Source: Talinum fruticosum (lineage: Eukaryota > Streptophyta > Magnoliopsida > Caryophyllales > Talinaceae). From it: DNA of 64,000 nt. This document shows, piece after piece, positions 1-11,097 of this stretch. The stretch spans positions 2,790,001 to 2,854,000 of the forward strand of contig JAITYX010000054.1 in assembly GCA_021018815.1 (NCBI GenBank), read 5' to 3'. Numbering within the stretch: position 1 is the first letter of the stretch; the number at the start of each line of letters is the position of its first letter. A model generated the notes under the pieces. The model worked only from the letters and a program-made list of their open reading frames with translations. It was not told where the DNA came from and ran no database searches. The translations under genes and the position numbers were made by a program.

Positions 1-60
1 CGGCACGATAGTGACCTCAAAGAAGGCTATTTTGTGGATTTTGTGAGGCGAGGTAGTGTA

Positions 61-120
61 TAACGGTATAGTAGCTAACTTAAATTTCTGTGTTGGTATA
101 GTAGCTAACTTAAATTTCTG
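61..120. repeat. 30-bp tandem duplication
   Basis: Two adjacent 30-base units differ only in their first few bases and share the core GGTATAGTAGCTAACTTAAA. The other LTR copy near 9700 has a single degenerate unit, so the duplication arose in this copy only. Confidence 0.85.
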
Positions 121-680
121 CAACATATATCTTAGGAATCAGCCATGCCGGAATGAGGGGTTCGGCCTTATATTTATAGAAACGAGTTATGGTAGAAAAT
201 CAACCCAACAATGCTTTCAGTCACGGAAATCAACCGAACCGGGCCAAGATTTGCTAGTGTTGATAAAGGGGATGAACCGGATAAAATCTTCCGAACCGGG
301 AATCTTGCCTGGGAGCCGGTGTGCTTAGTCCGAAGCTTGACCGTGTGCTTAGTCCGAAGCTTGGCGGGGAGCTTGAACTTGACTTGGGTAATAAAGTCTA
401 AAGTCCAGTGGGGTGTGCCTAAACTTGACCACTTCTTGGATCCGAAGTTCGGCGGAGTATCCCGAGCTTGGCTTGGTTATCATCTTAAAGCTCGGAAGAG
501 GGGACTAAACTTAACCGCTTCTTGGTCTAAAGCTTGGCTGAAATTTTCTACACTAATAGTTTTTTAGGCGATAGTCGAATGTCAATAGTTTCAAGTGTTA
601 TTTGAAAATGATTTGTAAGCTGGATCACATTTCAAACGTGCTTTCTTAACTTGGTGAAGGGGAGGTCCTGAAGTCATGGC

Positions 681-1300
681 ATGGTGTCCGATCTTGACTA
701 CTCGTTGGGCTTGAAGCTCGATTGAGATGTCCGAAACTTGACCGTTGTTGGGCTTGAAGCTCGACGGAGGTGTCCGAACATTGGACCGATGTTGGGCATG
801 AAGCTCGATGGGGATGTCTAAACCTTGACCGCTATTAGGCCCGAAGCTCAACGGGGTTGTCCGATTCTTGACCACTGTTAGGCTTGAAGCTCTACGGGTT
901 TGTCCGAACCTTGACCGCTATTGTGCTTGAAGCTCGACGGGTTTGTCCGAACCTTGATCGCTATTGGGCCCGAAGCTCGACGGGGTTGTCCAAACCTTTA
1001 CCATTGTAGGGTCTAAGACTCAACTAGGGATGTCCGAACCTTGACCACTATTCGGCCTAAAGCTCAATAGGGTTGTTCGAACCTTGATCACGGTCGGGCC
1101 TAAAGCTCGACCGGATTTGGTTGAACCTTGACCGGTCCCGGGTCCGAGACTCGAATGAGGTGTCCGAATTTTGACGACTGTTGGGTGTGGAGCTCGACTA
1201 GGGGTTCTCTCGAACCTTGACCACTGTTAGGCCTAAAGCTCGACGAAGATGTGTGAACCTTGACCATTGTTGAGCCCGAAGCTCGACGTCTATCCACTTT
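681..1300. repeat. 43-bp minisatellite, about 14 units
   Basis: Degenerate head-to-tail units of about 43 bp, each carrying GGGCTTGAAGCTCGACGGGG-like and TGTCCGAACCTTGACC-like blocks. Related but scrambled units extend back to about 300-520. The array lies in the presumed U3 of the gypsy LTR. Units differ by several substitutions, so the array is old. Confidence 0.85.
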
Positions 1301-2025
1301 CGCCGGAATAGGGACGAATGAACCGCACTTGTTTGAAAATTTGAAGTTCCATGAGGCGATGTTCCTCATTCTAATTTTGAGCCTTTTAGTTTATGTGGTA
1401 TTAGCTCCTTCGTTTGCACGGTAGATGATTTGTGTCTCATCTTGAGTGTTGTTGGAATTGTTGTACAATCCTTTTGATCATGAGCCCTCACGTTCTCCTT
1501 GGCTGCTTGTGTCTAGCTCTTCTCAAATATTGAAGAGTTGGTCAGCTTGGATTGGTTAACGGTGTGGGAGATTCCCTTTGCGAGTAGCAATGTTGTTGAC
1601 CTTCTTGATGGTGACATGATTGATGATGCTTGATTGAATAATTCCTTATAGGGTGCTTTGTTATTAATTTTTGAATTTTAGGAGTTTAACTCATGTAAAG
1701 GACATGAATGTAAGACTCTATTCTAAGAAAAATACATTCTTTTATTAAGATGATGCAAAAAAAAAAAAAATCTAAAAAGACAAAAACAAAATTGCACTTT
1801 AGCCCTCACTCCCCAATGTAGAGCCTAATGAAAAGCAGTGTGCTTGAACTACGATGTATTGTTGCTAAATGGTGAACAAGTGAACCGTAAACTTGATGGT
1901 TAGGTGTCGAATTTGCATGACATGCTTCTTGATTGATTCGTTACCTTTTCCCGATTGATTCCCGCACCTCTTAGTATGGCAAAGTGGTTTTGAATTTGGG
2001 AATTGGAAATGAGAATATGGAACAA
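1301..2025. other. No gene; gypsy LTR end or non-coding remnant
   Basis: No coding sequence can be supported. There is an A-run at 1757-1770. The junction between the gypsy LTR and the internal region is probably here, but I could not place the polypurine tract or the LTR terminus. Confidence 0.4.
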
Positions 2026-2094
2026 GATTAGGATTGGAGCTGGACCTCATGGGCTTCCTACGTATCCGCTTGAGGTCCAGCTCCAATCCTAATC
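2026..2094. repeat. Perfect hairpin: 24-bp arms, 21-base loop
   Basis: The arm at 2026-2049 (beginning GATTAGGATTGGAGCTGG) is the exact reverse complement of 2071-2094, with a 21-base spacer. No mismatch was found in 24 bp, which stands out in a region where all other repeats are degenerate. It could be a recent inverted duplication or a structured RNA; nothing in the sequence decides this. Confidence 0.9.
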
Positions 2095-2471
2095 GCGGAA
2101 ATCAGGCCTTTATAGTTTAAAAAGGAAGTCCTAATTTTTTTTGAAAACAAGAAAAGGAAATAGATCTAAGATGAATCGAAAGAAAAGGGAAATGCACACA
2201 TTATTGGCATCTTAAATGAGTGGTGGGCTCATTGGATGATCTTCAAGTTGGTTGAAGCTTTTGTGGATTCCTACTCCTCTTCTATAAGCATACTAGCATC
2301 TCGAGTACTTTGAAGTCTATGAAAGGCAAGAACTTCAAGTGTTACCGATAGCGAAGTTTCAGATTTTTATGATTAATCTAACATGATCTTTTTTAGAGGG
2401 TCGATCATTCATGTGGGCGGCTTTTGCCCTCCAGAGTGAGTGAGGAAGTCGGTGAAGCTCTCCTTATCTCC
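2095..2471. other. No gene; gypsy internal remnant
   Basis: Non-coding between the hairpin and the gag remnant. On the minus strand it would be downstream of gag, where protease and pol should follow, but no protease, reverse transcriptase or integrase motif is present. The element has lost pol or never had it. Confidence 0.4.
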
Positions 2472-3071
2472 CTACTTAATTAGATCTATGTCTCGAAGAG
2501 TGATTGGTAGATCAGTATTGTAGGAGTATTGATGTAAGAACTCTCGGCAAAGATCCTTCCGGTTTGTGGCCTTGTGTGGGTCGATAGCATTGTACCACTT
2601 CATGACGTCTTTGTCAAACGTCCATGGGAAGATGACATGGTAGGTGTACTCTGGTACATTCTTTAAGGTCATTGCCCCTATAAAGTTCCTCATGTGGTGG
2701 TGAGGGTTTTCGATCCCGTGGAATTTGATGTCGGGTATAGTGAATTTTAGGGGCAATTTCCCTTTATGGATTGAAGTGAATCCTCGGGCCGGATAGTAGT
2801 CATTGAACATGGAAGACTCACGCAATAGCTTCTCTATTTGATCTATTAGTGGATCAAATTAAGGTTTGGAGTTGAGGCTGAGGTTTAGGTTCTTCTTCTT
2901 TTTCTTTCCCTTTGGACTTTGGTTTCTTCTCAAGTTCTTTGGGTATGAGGTTAAGGGTTTCGCGATTGACTCAATCTTTTTATTCGACCCTCAATCTCAG
3001 CTTCTACTTTTGGCAGCAGACTCTCTAAACAAGGTCATGTGGGGGTCCGCTCCGGCTTGTTAGCCATTTTT
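2472..3071 (-). pseudogene. gag: Ty3/gypsy gag remnant
   Basis: A minus-strand frame from 2825 to 2472 reads as the conserved core of plant gypsy Gag (retrotrans_gag family): a PDIKFHG-like block, a hydrophobic block ending in KWYNAIDPH, and REFLHQYSYNTDLP, in the family's order. Upstream on the same strand a likely start lies at 3071 (MANKPERTP), with stops between it and the core, so the gene is broken. Gag normally assembles the virus-like particle. No CCHC knuckle follows, and neither protease nor pol is adjacent. Family assignment rests on motif order and spacing recognised by eye; the lineage within Ty3/gypsy (possibly Tat/Ogre-like) is uncertain. Confidence 0.75.
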
Positions 3072-3429
3072 GGAGGAAAGTTGTGTTCTATTCGCGGGCG
3101 ACGCATGCAGCGTTACTAGTAAAGGTGTTGAACGTATTGGTGGGGTACGTATGGGTTCCGACCGTGTTGGTGTTGAAGTACTCTTTTTACTTCCTAGTGG
3201 CTTCATGCTAGGATTCCCTATTTAAGTCAGATTCCCTCTCCTGTGTTCCCAAAGAGTAAGTCCTCGGGATTGGTTCTGAAAAATTTTATGGGAGATAGGG
3301 CTTAAGTGTTTGACCCGAGGAACGAATGATCCCGAGAGAAAAGAAAACGATATGCTCTTATATTTGATGCACATAAATAATACAAATTGGACCAAAATGA
3401 AATACAATGAGGCACATGGAGTCCCTTAG
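3072..3429. other. No gene; presumed gypsy leader
   Basis: Immediately upstream of the gag remnant on the minus strand, so the presumed untranslated leader of the gypsy element. Nothing further is recognisable. Confidence 0.35.
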
Positions 3430-4215
3430 ATTGGGATGAATTTGATTTAGCTAAATGTAAATAGAGACTTACCTAATTTGAGATGAATTTTAATTTGGCT
3501 AATGCAAACAAAGACAAACCTAATTAGAGATGAATTTTAATTTGGTTAAATCAAAATAAAAGACTCAACTATTTAAGATGAATTTTAAATTAGGATAATG
3601 CAAATAAAAGACTCACCTATTTTGAGATGAATTTGAAATTTGGCTAATGCAAAGAAAAGACTCACCTATTTTGAGATGAATTTGAAATTTGGCTGATACA
3701 AAAATGACTTAGCTATTTGAGATTAATTTAAAACTTAGCTAATGCAAAAATGGACTCACCTATTTGAGATAAACTTAAAATTTGGTTGATGTAAAGTGGA
3801 CTCACCTATTTGAGATGAATTTAAGATTTGATTAATATAAATTGGACTCACCTATTTGAGATGAATTTAAAATTTCGCTAATGTAAAAATGGACTCACCT
3901 ATTTGAGATGAATTTATAATTTTCTTGTATGAAAAAATGGACTCACTTATTTTTGATGAATTTTAATTTGGCTAATGTAAATAAAAGACTCACCTATTGG
4001 AGATGAATTTTACTTTGACCAAATGCAATAAAAAATACTTACTTATTTGAGATGAATTTTAAATTGGGCTAATGCAAATAAAAGACTCACTTATTTTGAA
4101 ACGAAAATAAAAGACTTACGTATTTTGAGATGAATCTAAAATTTGGCTAATGCAAAATGGACTCACCTATTTGAGATGAATTTAAAAATTTGGCTAAATT
4201 CAAAAATGGACCGAC
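3430..4215. repeat. 49-bp AT-rich tandem array, about 16 units
   Basis: Successive units of roughly 47-51 bp contain GACTCACCTATTTGAGATGA, then an AATTTAAAATTTGGCTAATG-like block and an A-rich linker. Units vary by indels in the linker and by substitutions. There is no coding potential. The array lies between gag and the upstream LTR piece, so in the leader of the gypsy element, a place where plant gypsy elements often carry tandem repeats. Confidence 0.85.
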
Positions 4216-4561
4216 TCAAGAAAGTTCATTATTTTATTTTATTTTTGCACCCGTTCAAGATTATTTAGCAAACTTAACCTAAACTGCTAGGCTCACAAGA
4301 AAAAGGTTAAATACTCAAAGCATGCACATTCGTTTCAAGCATGGAAATGAAGAGAAAAGGTACGACCTAGACAACCAAGGATCTATGGTCAAAAGACGAG
4401 ATAAATTCTAGGCTGGATACATGGTGTCTCATAGTTTGAGAATTTAGTCCTTCATGGGGTACACAGTAGAAAATAGCATGAATTCTCGATGCCTCTCTGC
4501 AAAAAACCAAGAAGGCGTGCTATGAGTGGAGAGTAACCACCTTCCCAATAATCAAGCCTAA
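4216..4561. other. No gene
   Basis: Non-coding sequence left of the 3.0-kb solo LTR. It should be continuous with 7604 onwards in the ancestral sequence. No further signal seen. Confidence 0.4.
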
Positions 4562-4566
4562 GTGGG

Positions 4567-7500
4567 TGTAACACCCTACCCCGACCTTGGTCGGTGTATT
4601 ACATGCCGGGGTTCCCGAGAAGAACCCCTAAGGCTATTTAGGAACTCAAATAAGGTTTTCTAGCTTTTCTCTTAGAATGGAAGAAGTGTATTTTTATATT
4701 TTCAAAGGTTTTCCGAAAACTTTTCGTAGAGTTTTGTCCGTAATTTGGCTAATCCCATAGGTTCAAAGTCTCAACCCTGCACAAAATACAATCATAAACT
4801 CAACGAGTCATACGCTCGGAATATTCATAACACAAACTCGAGTGAGCCATACGCTCGGAGTAAACACACTAGTCTTTATATACATAATCAAAATAATTGT
4901 TCAACATACGACTAATTCTTACAAACATGAAAACATAAAAACATATAGTAAGTTTTGGAGTCTCCTATCCGTTAGTCGACTTCTTCTAAAAACCATGAAT
5001 CACGCACGGGAGTCCAACTTTTGTATCTGAAAATGTTGGTGAGGTCATGAGCTTTACAAGCCCAATGAATAACCCAAACCCAACCCCTTGTTTCACTTTG
5101 CATATTAATTCATTAACAATCACACATAAATTCAATATTCATTCATAACATGTGATTCGAGTATACATGCTCGAGATACGCAAGATACTAAACTTAACAA
5201 ACTTACCGAGCGTCACATATAACATCAATCACTCATGAATTCAATCAAAATATACTTCATTCGTTCCGTCTATTCGTATTCGTCATACACTCATTCAGCT
5301 TTCTTCTATTCAAATCATCATATAATCATTCATCACGTAAATCATTCATCATGTAATCTCATATCACAGTTCTTGACTTACATCATATAAGTTTCATGTG
5401 AAAACAAGATTCATTTTTGTTCTTGAGTTCATTCATATATTCAATCATTATATAAATTATTTATTCTTTCTTTCTTGTTCATCACGCACAATCATTTATT
5501 TCTTCATATCATAACTCTTAGTTTAAGTCACATTAATTCGAATCGAAAGAAGATTAATGTCTTGCTCTAGAGACCCAGTTCTTTAATTCTTGGAGCCAAA
5601 ATAAGTTGTGGCCTCAACTCTAAAGGACACGTCATCGTTAAGAATTCGTGGAAGCAATTCAATTCGTGGCTTCGGTTTCATAGACACTTCTATGGCCACG
5701 ACTTAAGAGGTTCTATAATTCGTGTGATCTTAGATCAATAACACAATCCTTTTTCCTTTCTTTAGTTGTTTATAATTCTTATTTTCTTATTATTTATTAT
5801 TTATTACATCTACCAACAAGATACACTTATTCCATATAAATCATGTTTGATCACTTTGTAAATAACAACTTCACAACTAACAATGCACATAAAATGTTTC
5901 CATTTAACATAACTCATATAACATGTTTCTATTACCTATAACCAATATATTTCAAGATGAACACATCTTAGAATAAACATATCAATTAGGATTTCTAATC
6001 AACGAACTTATTGTCTCATGATCTGCGTATTATTGCACATAGGTTATTTATGGTTCGTAACTTTCGTTAATCATCACATATGTCTTAAACTATCAACATA
6101 ACTTCTTAAATTTTAGTTCTTAGGCCAATTACTCAATCTGCTCCAATTTTTCCCAAAACAAGACATTTTCTCTCAAAAATTCATATCTTCATATATACTC
6201 ATCCAAAATTTATCAAACGTTATAAGAAATTGTCATAAATTATCCTAAAGGTACAATAACATTTTCACAAATTTTGGGCTATTCATGAACTCACAATAAT
6301 TCGGACAACGAGCAAAAACGTGGCAAAAATCTGCACTTTACATCAAAATTTCAGATTCTGAATTTCTTTCCATCTATCTAGTTCAAGCTAAACTTGTTAT
6401 ATTCTAACCATACAACTTTATATCGCATCTTTAATAATACTTAATTACTCATAAAATTCACAAATCAATAATCATCAATTGAATAATACATTAGAAAATT
6501 ATTGATTTCGATTTGCTAATTTAGTATTTTAGGTATCTATCTTCTTCTATTAAACTTAGAACTTCAAATTCATGCATCAATTTCCCCAATTGGTTGACAT
6601 AATTTGTTTTTACATTTAGGAGAAGAGTTTGAATTGGGGATTTTCAGTTTGAATTGGGTTTTGAATTGGGGGTTTGCTTCGCTTCTTCTTCCTCCTTTTA
6701 CTATTCTCGGTCTCGGCTTCTTGCTTCCTCTGCTCCATTTCTGTTTCTCTGTCCTCGTTGTCTTTCGCTCCCCTTCTCTTCTCCCCTCTACTCTCTTTTT
6801 TTCCCTTTCTTCTTCCTCTCTGTTCGTCACAGTCTCGCTCTCTTTGCTCTGTCATTGTCACGGTCTTACTATGATTGCTCTTTTCTATCTCGCCTCTAAC
6901 ATTCTTGCCCTATTCCTTTCTCTTATGCTTCTCCACTTGTCTCTTCTTCTGTTTTTGCTTCTGGTTTTTCCTCTCCCTCTCTTGCTTTTCGCCTCTCTTC
7001 TTCTCTTTGTTTCGTTTCCTCTCCTTCTTTGATTTCTTTCCCCTCTTGCTCCCGTTCGTTTACGCTTCGATTTCCCTCTCTTGCTTCCTTGTTTCTCTCT
7101 CTCCTTTTGTTTTCCTCTCGCTTCGTTTAGGCTCTCGTTTCCTTTGCTTCCTCAAACTTTCATTTCCTCTCGTTTTCCTCTTCTGTTTATGTTCCCAATC
7201 TCACTTTCTCTCTCTTCATTTCCTAATTCCACCTAATGGGTTTAGTGGGAGATGATTATTGGACCCCTTTTTTCCCTTGCTACTTTCTTTGCCAGACAAA
7301 CTAGCCATCGATCCGTCCTTCCTACTTTATTTTCTTTTTCTTTTTAATTCCAATTTTTGTATTTATCCTCCTTTTCCGTATTTTCTTTATTTTTAAGTTC
7401 ATTTTATATTTTGGGTTTTCATATAAATTGGGATCAAAAATATTTTATAAGGCACATTTAATTATTTTATGCTCGGGTTTCAACTTTTGGGTTTTTAGTT

Positions 7501-7598
7501 TGACTCGAAAAAATTATAATTCACTAATTTAAAGTTATCTTAACTTTTAATAATTTAATTCTTTATCAAGCAAGCACCTTAAATTTTCGGATATTATA
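4567..7598. mobile_element. 3032-bp solo LTR of a second family
   Basis: Starts TGTAACACCC and ends GGATATTATA, which resembles a decayed complement of that start (expected ending ...TTACA). It is flanked by the direct repeat GTGGG at 4562-4566 and 7599-7603, as for a 5-bp integrase duplication. There is no gag or pol inside, so it reads as a solo LTR. The length and the TGTAACACC start are typical of Tekay/Del-type chromoviruses; that assignment is from memory of the families and not proven. A strongly pyrimidine-rich block fills 6670-7255. Confidence 0.65.
6670..7255. repeat. Pyrimidine-rich tract with strand asymmetry
   Basis: The plus strand is dominated by CT runs (CTTCTTCCTCC-type) for nearly 600 bp. 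This yields overlapping open frames on both strands of low-complexity Leu/Ser/Phe or Arg/Glu/Lys composition; I regard those as compositional artefacts. It lies inside the solo LTR. Confidence 0.7.
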
Positions 7599-7603
7599 GT
7601 GGG

Positions 7604-8685
7604 CCCATTAGGTCGAGTAGTTCGGCCTCTCCAAAAAATGTTCCTTAGGGTATACCCTATAGTTCAAATCAAAAGTAACTATGTCCAAGACTGCCTAAAT
7701 GCAACATGCTTAACACAAAATACATTAAGAAAACTCACAACTCAAATTTTCAACTCTCACCCTCTTAATAAGTGATATATCCCCAGTGGAGTCCACTTGT
7801 AAGAACTAGCGGCCCGTCTCCCCGAAGGGAACTAGCGGGACCAAGTTTCCCCACGAATATCTCGCTCTTTTGATTTTTGAAGATTCTTTTTGAAAGTTAA
7901 GTTTTGAAATTTCATTCGGAAAGTGGAGGTGTGTCTCTTATTGAGATTATTTCTTAGAATATGATTCTGAAATAGTTTAAGTGAAAAGATGATTGAAAAA
8001 TTTTATTAATTATTTTATTTTAGAAATTGATTATAAAAGGTCTCGGGATATATTTAATAATTTAAGAAAAGAGAAAAAATACAATTTACATTTTGCCATT
8101 AGGCTTTTGGGCCAAAAGGTGAATAACACAGGTTTGGACCAAGAGGCAAGCCCGATCATCGGCCGGCGCCGACAAGAGCTGGCTCCGGTGAGAGCCGGCG
8201 TCGTCCGGTCACTGGCGCCGGCTACAAGTGGAGATTGAGGAGTCGGTCTCGGTCTATAGGCTTGGCTATCAGAAAATAAAATAGATTTTTTCCCATTTTT
8301 AAATCAGCAATGGGGAGATGCGATTAAGAGGAATAAAAATAAAAAGACAGACTCACTAGTTAGATTTAGGAATAAAAACTAATAAAAATAAAAATAATAC
8401 TCTTCCAATCTTATTATGGGAAAACTAATAAGCTTGAAAGGGGTTTAAAAGGTGATTCCATTGGTTTAGAATTGAGAATCTAGGGTTCGAGGGGTAAAGG
8501 TACGAAATGTAGGGATAAGCCCTTCATTCTCCCGTCAACAGACAACCCTTACTAATTCGAGTTGCAAGTAAAAAAATGTGTTTATCAGTCAAACATACAA
8601 CATGTGAAGTACTGAAATGAAAGCAAATAAGGCATGTTAGAAAAGCAGTAAATAAGCAAATAGGAAAGCGATAAAGAAACCACTA
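7604..8685. other. No supportable gene; GC-rich patch at 8150-8230
   Basis: Continues the sequence interrupted by the solo LTR. It has the block CCCCAGTGGAGTCCACTTGT near 7780, a motif I associate with non-coding parts of plant gypsy elements. The 81-codon frame at 7993-8238 has no recognisable domain, and its GC-rich end (8150-8230) is compositionally foreign to its surroundings. I call no gene. Confidence 0.4.
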
Positions 8686-9378
8686 AGGCTCCATTTGATT
8701 CTAAGAAAATTAGAAGGAAAGAAAAAAATGTGGAAAATGAATTTCGTTCCCTTGTTTGAATTGAAGAAAAAGGAGAGAAAAAAGTTTGATGGAAAAACAC
8801 ATGAAAAATTTTGTCAATTTGGTCAATAATATTTTTGTTCGAAATTGAGAGAAAAATGGAAAAAAAAATTCACAAAGAGAGAGAAATGGAGAAAAGATAG
8901 AGACTTCTATTAATAAAGTTCATTAAGAATGTTCTCTCTTCTCTCAATTAATCTATGTTATTGAGTATTTTCCCTCTCCTCTTTATGACAATATGCTTGG
9001 ATGGATAAGAGGTTCGAAAATAATTATAATTTTTTCCCTCTATTTTTCCTTGAACCAAACACAATGAAAAAAATTAATTTCCCTTAACCTTTTTTCCATT
9101 TAAATTTTCATTCAGACCTATTTTCTTAGAATCAAATAGAGCTTAAGAATTTTCTCTCTCCTCTCAATTAATCAGTGGTATTGAATATTTTCTCCCTCCT
9201 CTCCATGACAATGTGGTGGATGGGTAAGAGGTTAAAAAATGATTATAATTTTTTCCCTCTATTTTTCTTGAACCAAACACAATGAAAAAATTATTTTCCC
9301 CTTAACTTTTTTTCCTCATCACTTTTTTTCCATTTAAATTTTCTTTCCAACTTATTTTCATAGAATCAAATAGAGCCT
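8686..9378. mobile_element. Small inverted-repeat (MITE-like) element with internal duplication
   Basis: The left end AGGCTCCATTTGATTCTAAG recurs inverted at the right end (9353-9378, ...ATAGAATCAAATAGAGCCT). A third copy of that inverted terminus sits in the middle at about 9122-9144. The two segments before and after it (about 8920-9146 and 9147-9378) share ordered blocks, so the right half is a tandem copy. There is no coding capacity. No clear target duplication was found, so the superfamily is open. Confidence 0.6.
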
Positions 9379-9539
9379 CAAGGAAAGCAAAAAGAAAGCG
9401 AGAAATTAAAAGTTACAGCGGGCGTCGAGGAATTCCAAGCGATTACATCTTGATCCACAATACGAACGCATTAAAAAGCATAAATAAATAAACTGTAAAG
9501 GACAGCAAAAGTTGACCTAATGCCTTCGAGGTTGTCCCA

Positions 9540-9815
9540 CCTGCTGAGCTTGGATCACGATCCGAACTCAAAAGTGTAAATGGTTGGGTAGTGAGCTCAA
9601 AGAAGGCTATTTTGTAGATTTTATAAGGTGAGGTAGTGTATAACGTATGTTGAAAATAAAGGGAGTAGGAAATGGAAGAGAGTAATGTTAGTGTCTCTAG
9701 TTGATATAGTAGCTAGCTTAAAATTTGGTAGCGTATATCTTAGGAATCGAAATACCAAAATGAGGGGTTAGGCCCTATATATTTATAGGAGACAATTAAG
9801 GTAGAAAATCAACCC
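9540..9815 (-). mobile_element. Second gypsy LTR fragment, truncated
   Basis: Matches the first 210 bases of the window in the same orientation, including the TATA-like run at 9764-9784 (minus strand CTATAAATATATAG). Similarity stops at about 9815 after GTAGAAAATCAACCC, where copia sequence begins without an LTR end, polypurine tract or target repeat. The rest of this LTR has been lost at the junction. Confidence 0.7.
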
Positions 9816-9819
9816 GGAA

Positions 9820-10550
9820 AGGCTTGCAGCAACACCTATGAGTAGCGAGTTTAAAACTAGACTCACATGAGAAAGGTAAAGTTGTAGATAAGAAACTCTA
9901 CAGAGGTGTGATTGGATCTCTACTTTATCTCACATTTAGTAGGCCAGATATCATGTTTAGTGTCCGCCTTTGTGAAAGATTTTAAGTTAATCCTAAGGAA
10001 TCACATCTTCCTGTGGTGAAAAGAATTTTTAGATATCTTGCGGGGACTCGGAATCTTGGTCTATGATTTTCAAAGGACTCGAACCGACTCTCACTTGGAT
10101 ACTCGGATACTAACTATGCTTGAATATTAGGTTATAACAAGATCTTATCAGGAGCATGCCAATTTCTAGGTTAATCACCCATCTCCTGGCACTCAAAGAA
10201 TCAAAACTCGGTTTCTCTATCAACTACGAGGCTGAGTACATTGCAGTTGGAGTCCCTGTTCTCAGATTCTCTGGATCAAGTAACACTTGAAGGATCTTGG
10301 ATTATCATTCACATTTATTCCAATCAAGTGTGACAATAAGTGCAATCAACATCACTAAGAATCCAACTCAATACTCAAAGACAAAGCACATTGAGGTCGG
10401 GTATCATTTTCGAGAGACCATTACGAGACAGGTGATATTGATCTTGAGTTTATTACTACAAAATTTCAATTAGCTGATATTTTCACTAAGCCTCCGAGTG
10501 AAGATTAGTTTTGCTTTATTAGGAATGAGCTTGGCATATTAAATGCATGA
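9820..10550 (+). pseudogene. pol: Copia pol 3' end (A): RT end and RNase H
   Basis: Begins within the segment that in D, J and H reads TPM-x-S after the reverse transcriptase palm. It then has a Y-x-x-x-IGSLLYLT-like block, the RPDIMFSV block, the FRYLAGTRNLGL block and the RNase H region with ISWHSK and SLST-like motifs, and ends at a TGA in ...LNA (10548-10550). These are the normal closing blocks of a copia polyprotein. Several stops and frameshifts interrupt it. RNase H would remove the RNA strand during reverse transcription. Clearly non-functional. Confidence 0.85.
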
Positions 10551-11097
10551 TTATTTGAGTTATTGCATGAATTATTCTACTATGATTGATTGTTATATGC
10601 TTAAGTAAATAACAAATGGATGAGTTGACTCAAAATGAGACTAAGCTATGAGTTATAAATTTTCCGAGTGTGTTACGAGCCAAACTCAAATTTTTAGCAA
10701 AATGGACATTAAAATTTTAGGATCATCTCTAGATAAATGGAGAATCTTAGAAATGTTTTCGAAAACTCTTTCTTCTGTCTCTACGTGTCACGCGAACGAT
10801 CAGCGAGAACTAGCCATTGGAAGAAAGTCTGTTGGAGAAACTAGCCGTTATGCTGCTGAGAGAGACAATGGTTTGATAACCGCTGCTTAGTAACCGAGTC
10901 GGAAAGTTGGTTGGAAGCCTTTTCTCATTATAAATAACAACTGCTTCACTTTCTTTCTACTACTTATTGCCTACTCTCTCGCTCTCTTTGTTGTCAATGT
11001 TCATTACGTCTCGCACTCACTCTTTCTCTCTAATTCTCGATCTTCCGTGTTCTCTACTCTTTCTTTCCTTTCTCTTAAACACTCGTACTCTATGAAT
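10551..11097 (+). promoter_or_regulatory. A: pol-ORF3 spacer with TATA-like box (10929-10937)
   Basis: Non-coding between the pol stop and the ORF3 start. TATAAATAA at 10929-10937 is followed by a CT-rich leader, and the first ATG of ORF3 lies about 160 bp downstream. The same arrangement recurs in J, K, D and E, which argues for function in the ancestor. Core-promoter role is inferred. Confidence 0.55.

Larger units (their letters stand above)
1..1400 (-). mobile_element. Ty3/gypsy-type LTR portion, decayed
   Basis: The first 210 bases match 9590-9815 in the same orientation (shared blocks such as CAAAGAAGGCTATTTTGT and GTAGAAAATCAACCC), as expected for two LTRs of one element. Read on the minus strand, a TATA-like stretch lies near 163-182 (better kept at 9764-9784 as CTATAAATATATAG), so transcription would run leftwards, consistent with the minus-strand gag at 2472-3071. 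A 43-bp minisatellite lies upstream of that TATA in the U3 position. The left end is outside the window and the right end is not resolved. The small open frames on both strands here are not genes. Confidence 0.5.

Noticed and set aside
56..567. Two plus-strand frames in the gypsy LTR
   Set aside because: They overlap the 30-bp duplication and degenerate repeats and have no recognisable domain.
3430..4215. Possible CRISPR-like array
   Set aside because: Units run head to tail without unique spacers, and the DNA is plant; it is a minisatellite.
6570..7255. Six overlapping open frames on both strands
   Set aside because: They are produced by the pyrimidine-rich low-complexity tract; none has a domain or codon-usage signal.
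7993..8238. An 81-codon plus-strand frame with a GC-rich end
   Set aside because: No domain recognised and the composition changes midway; could not be supported as a gene.
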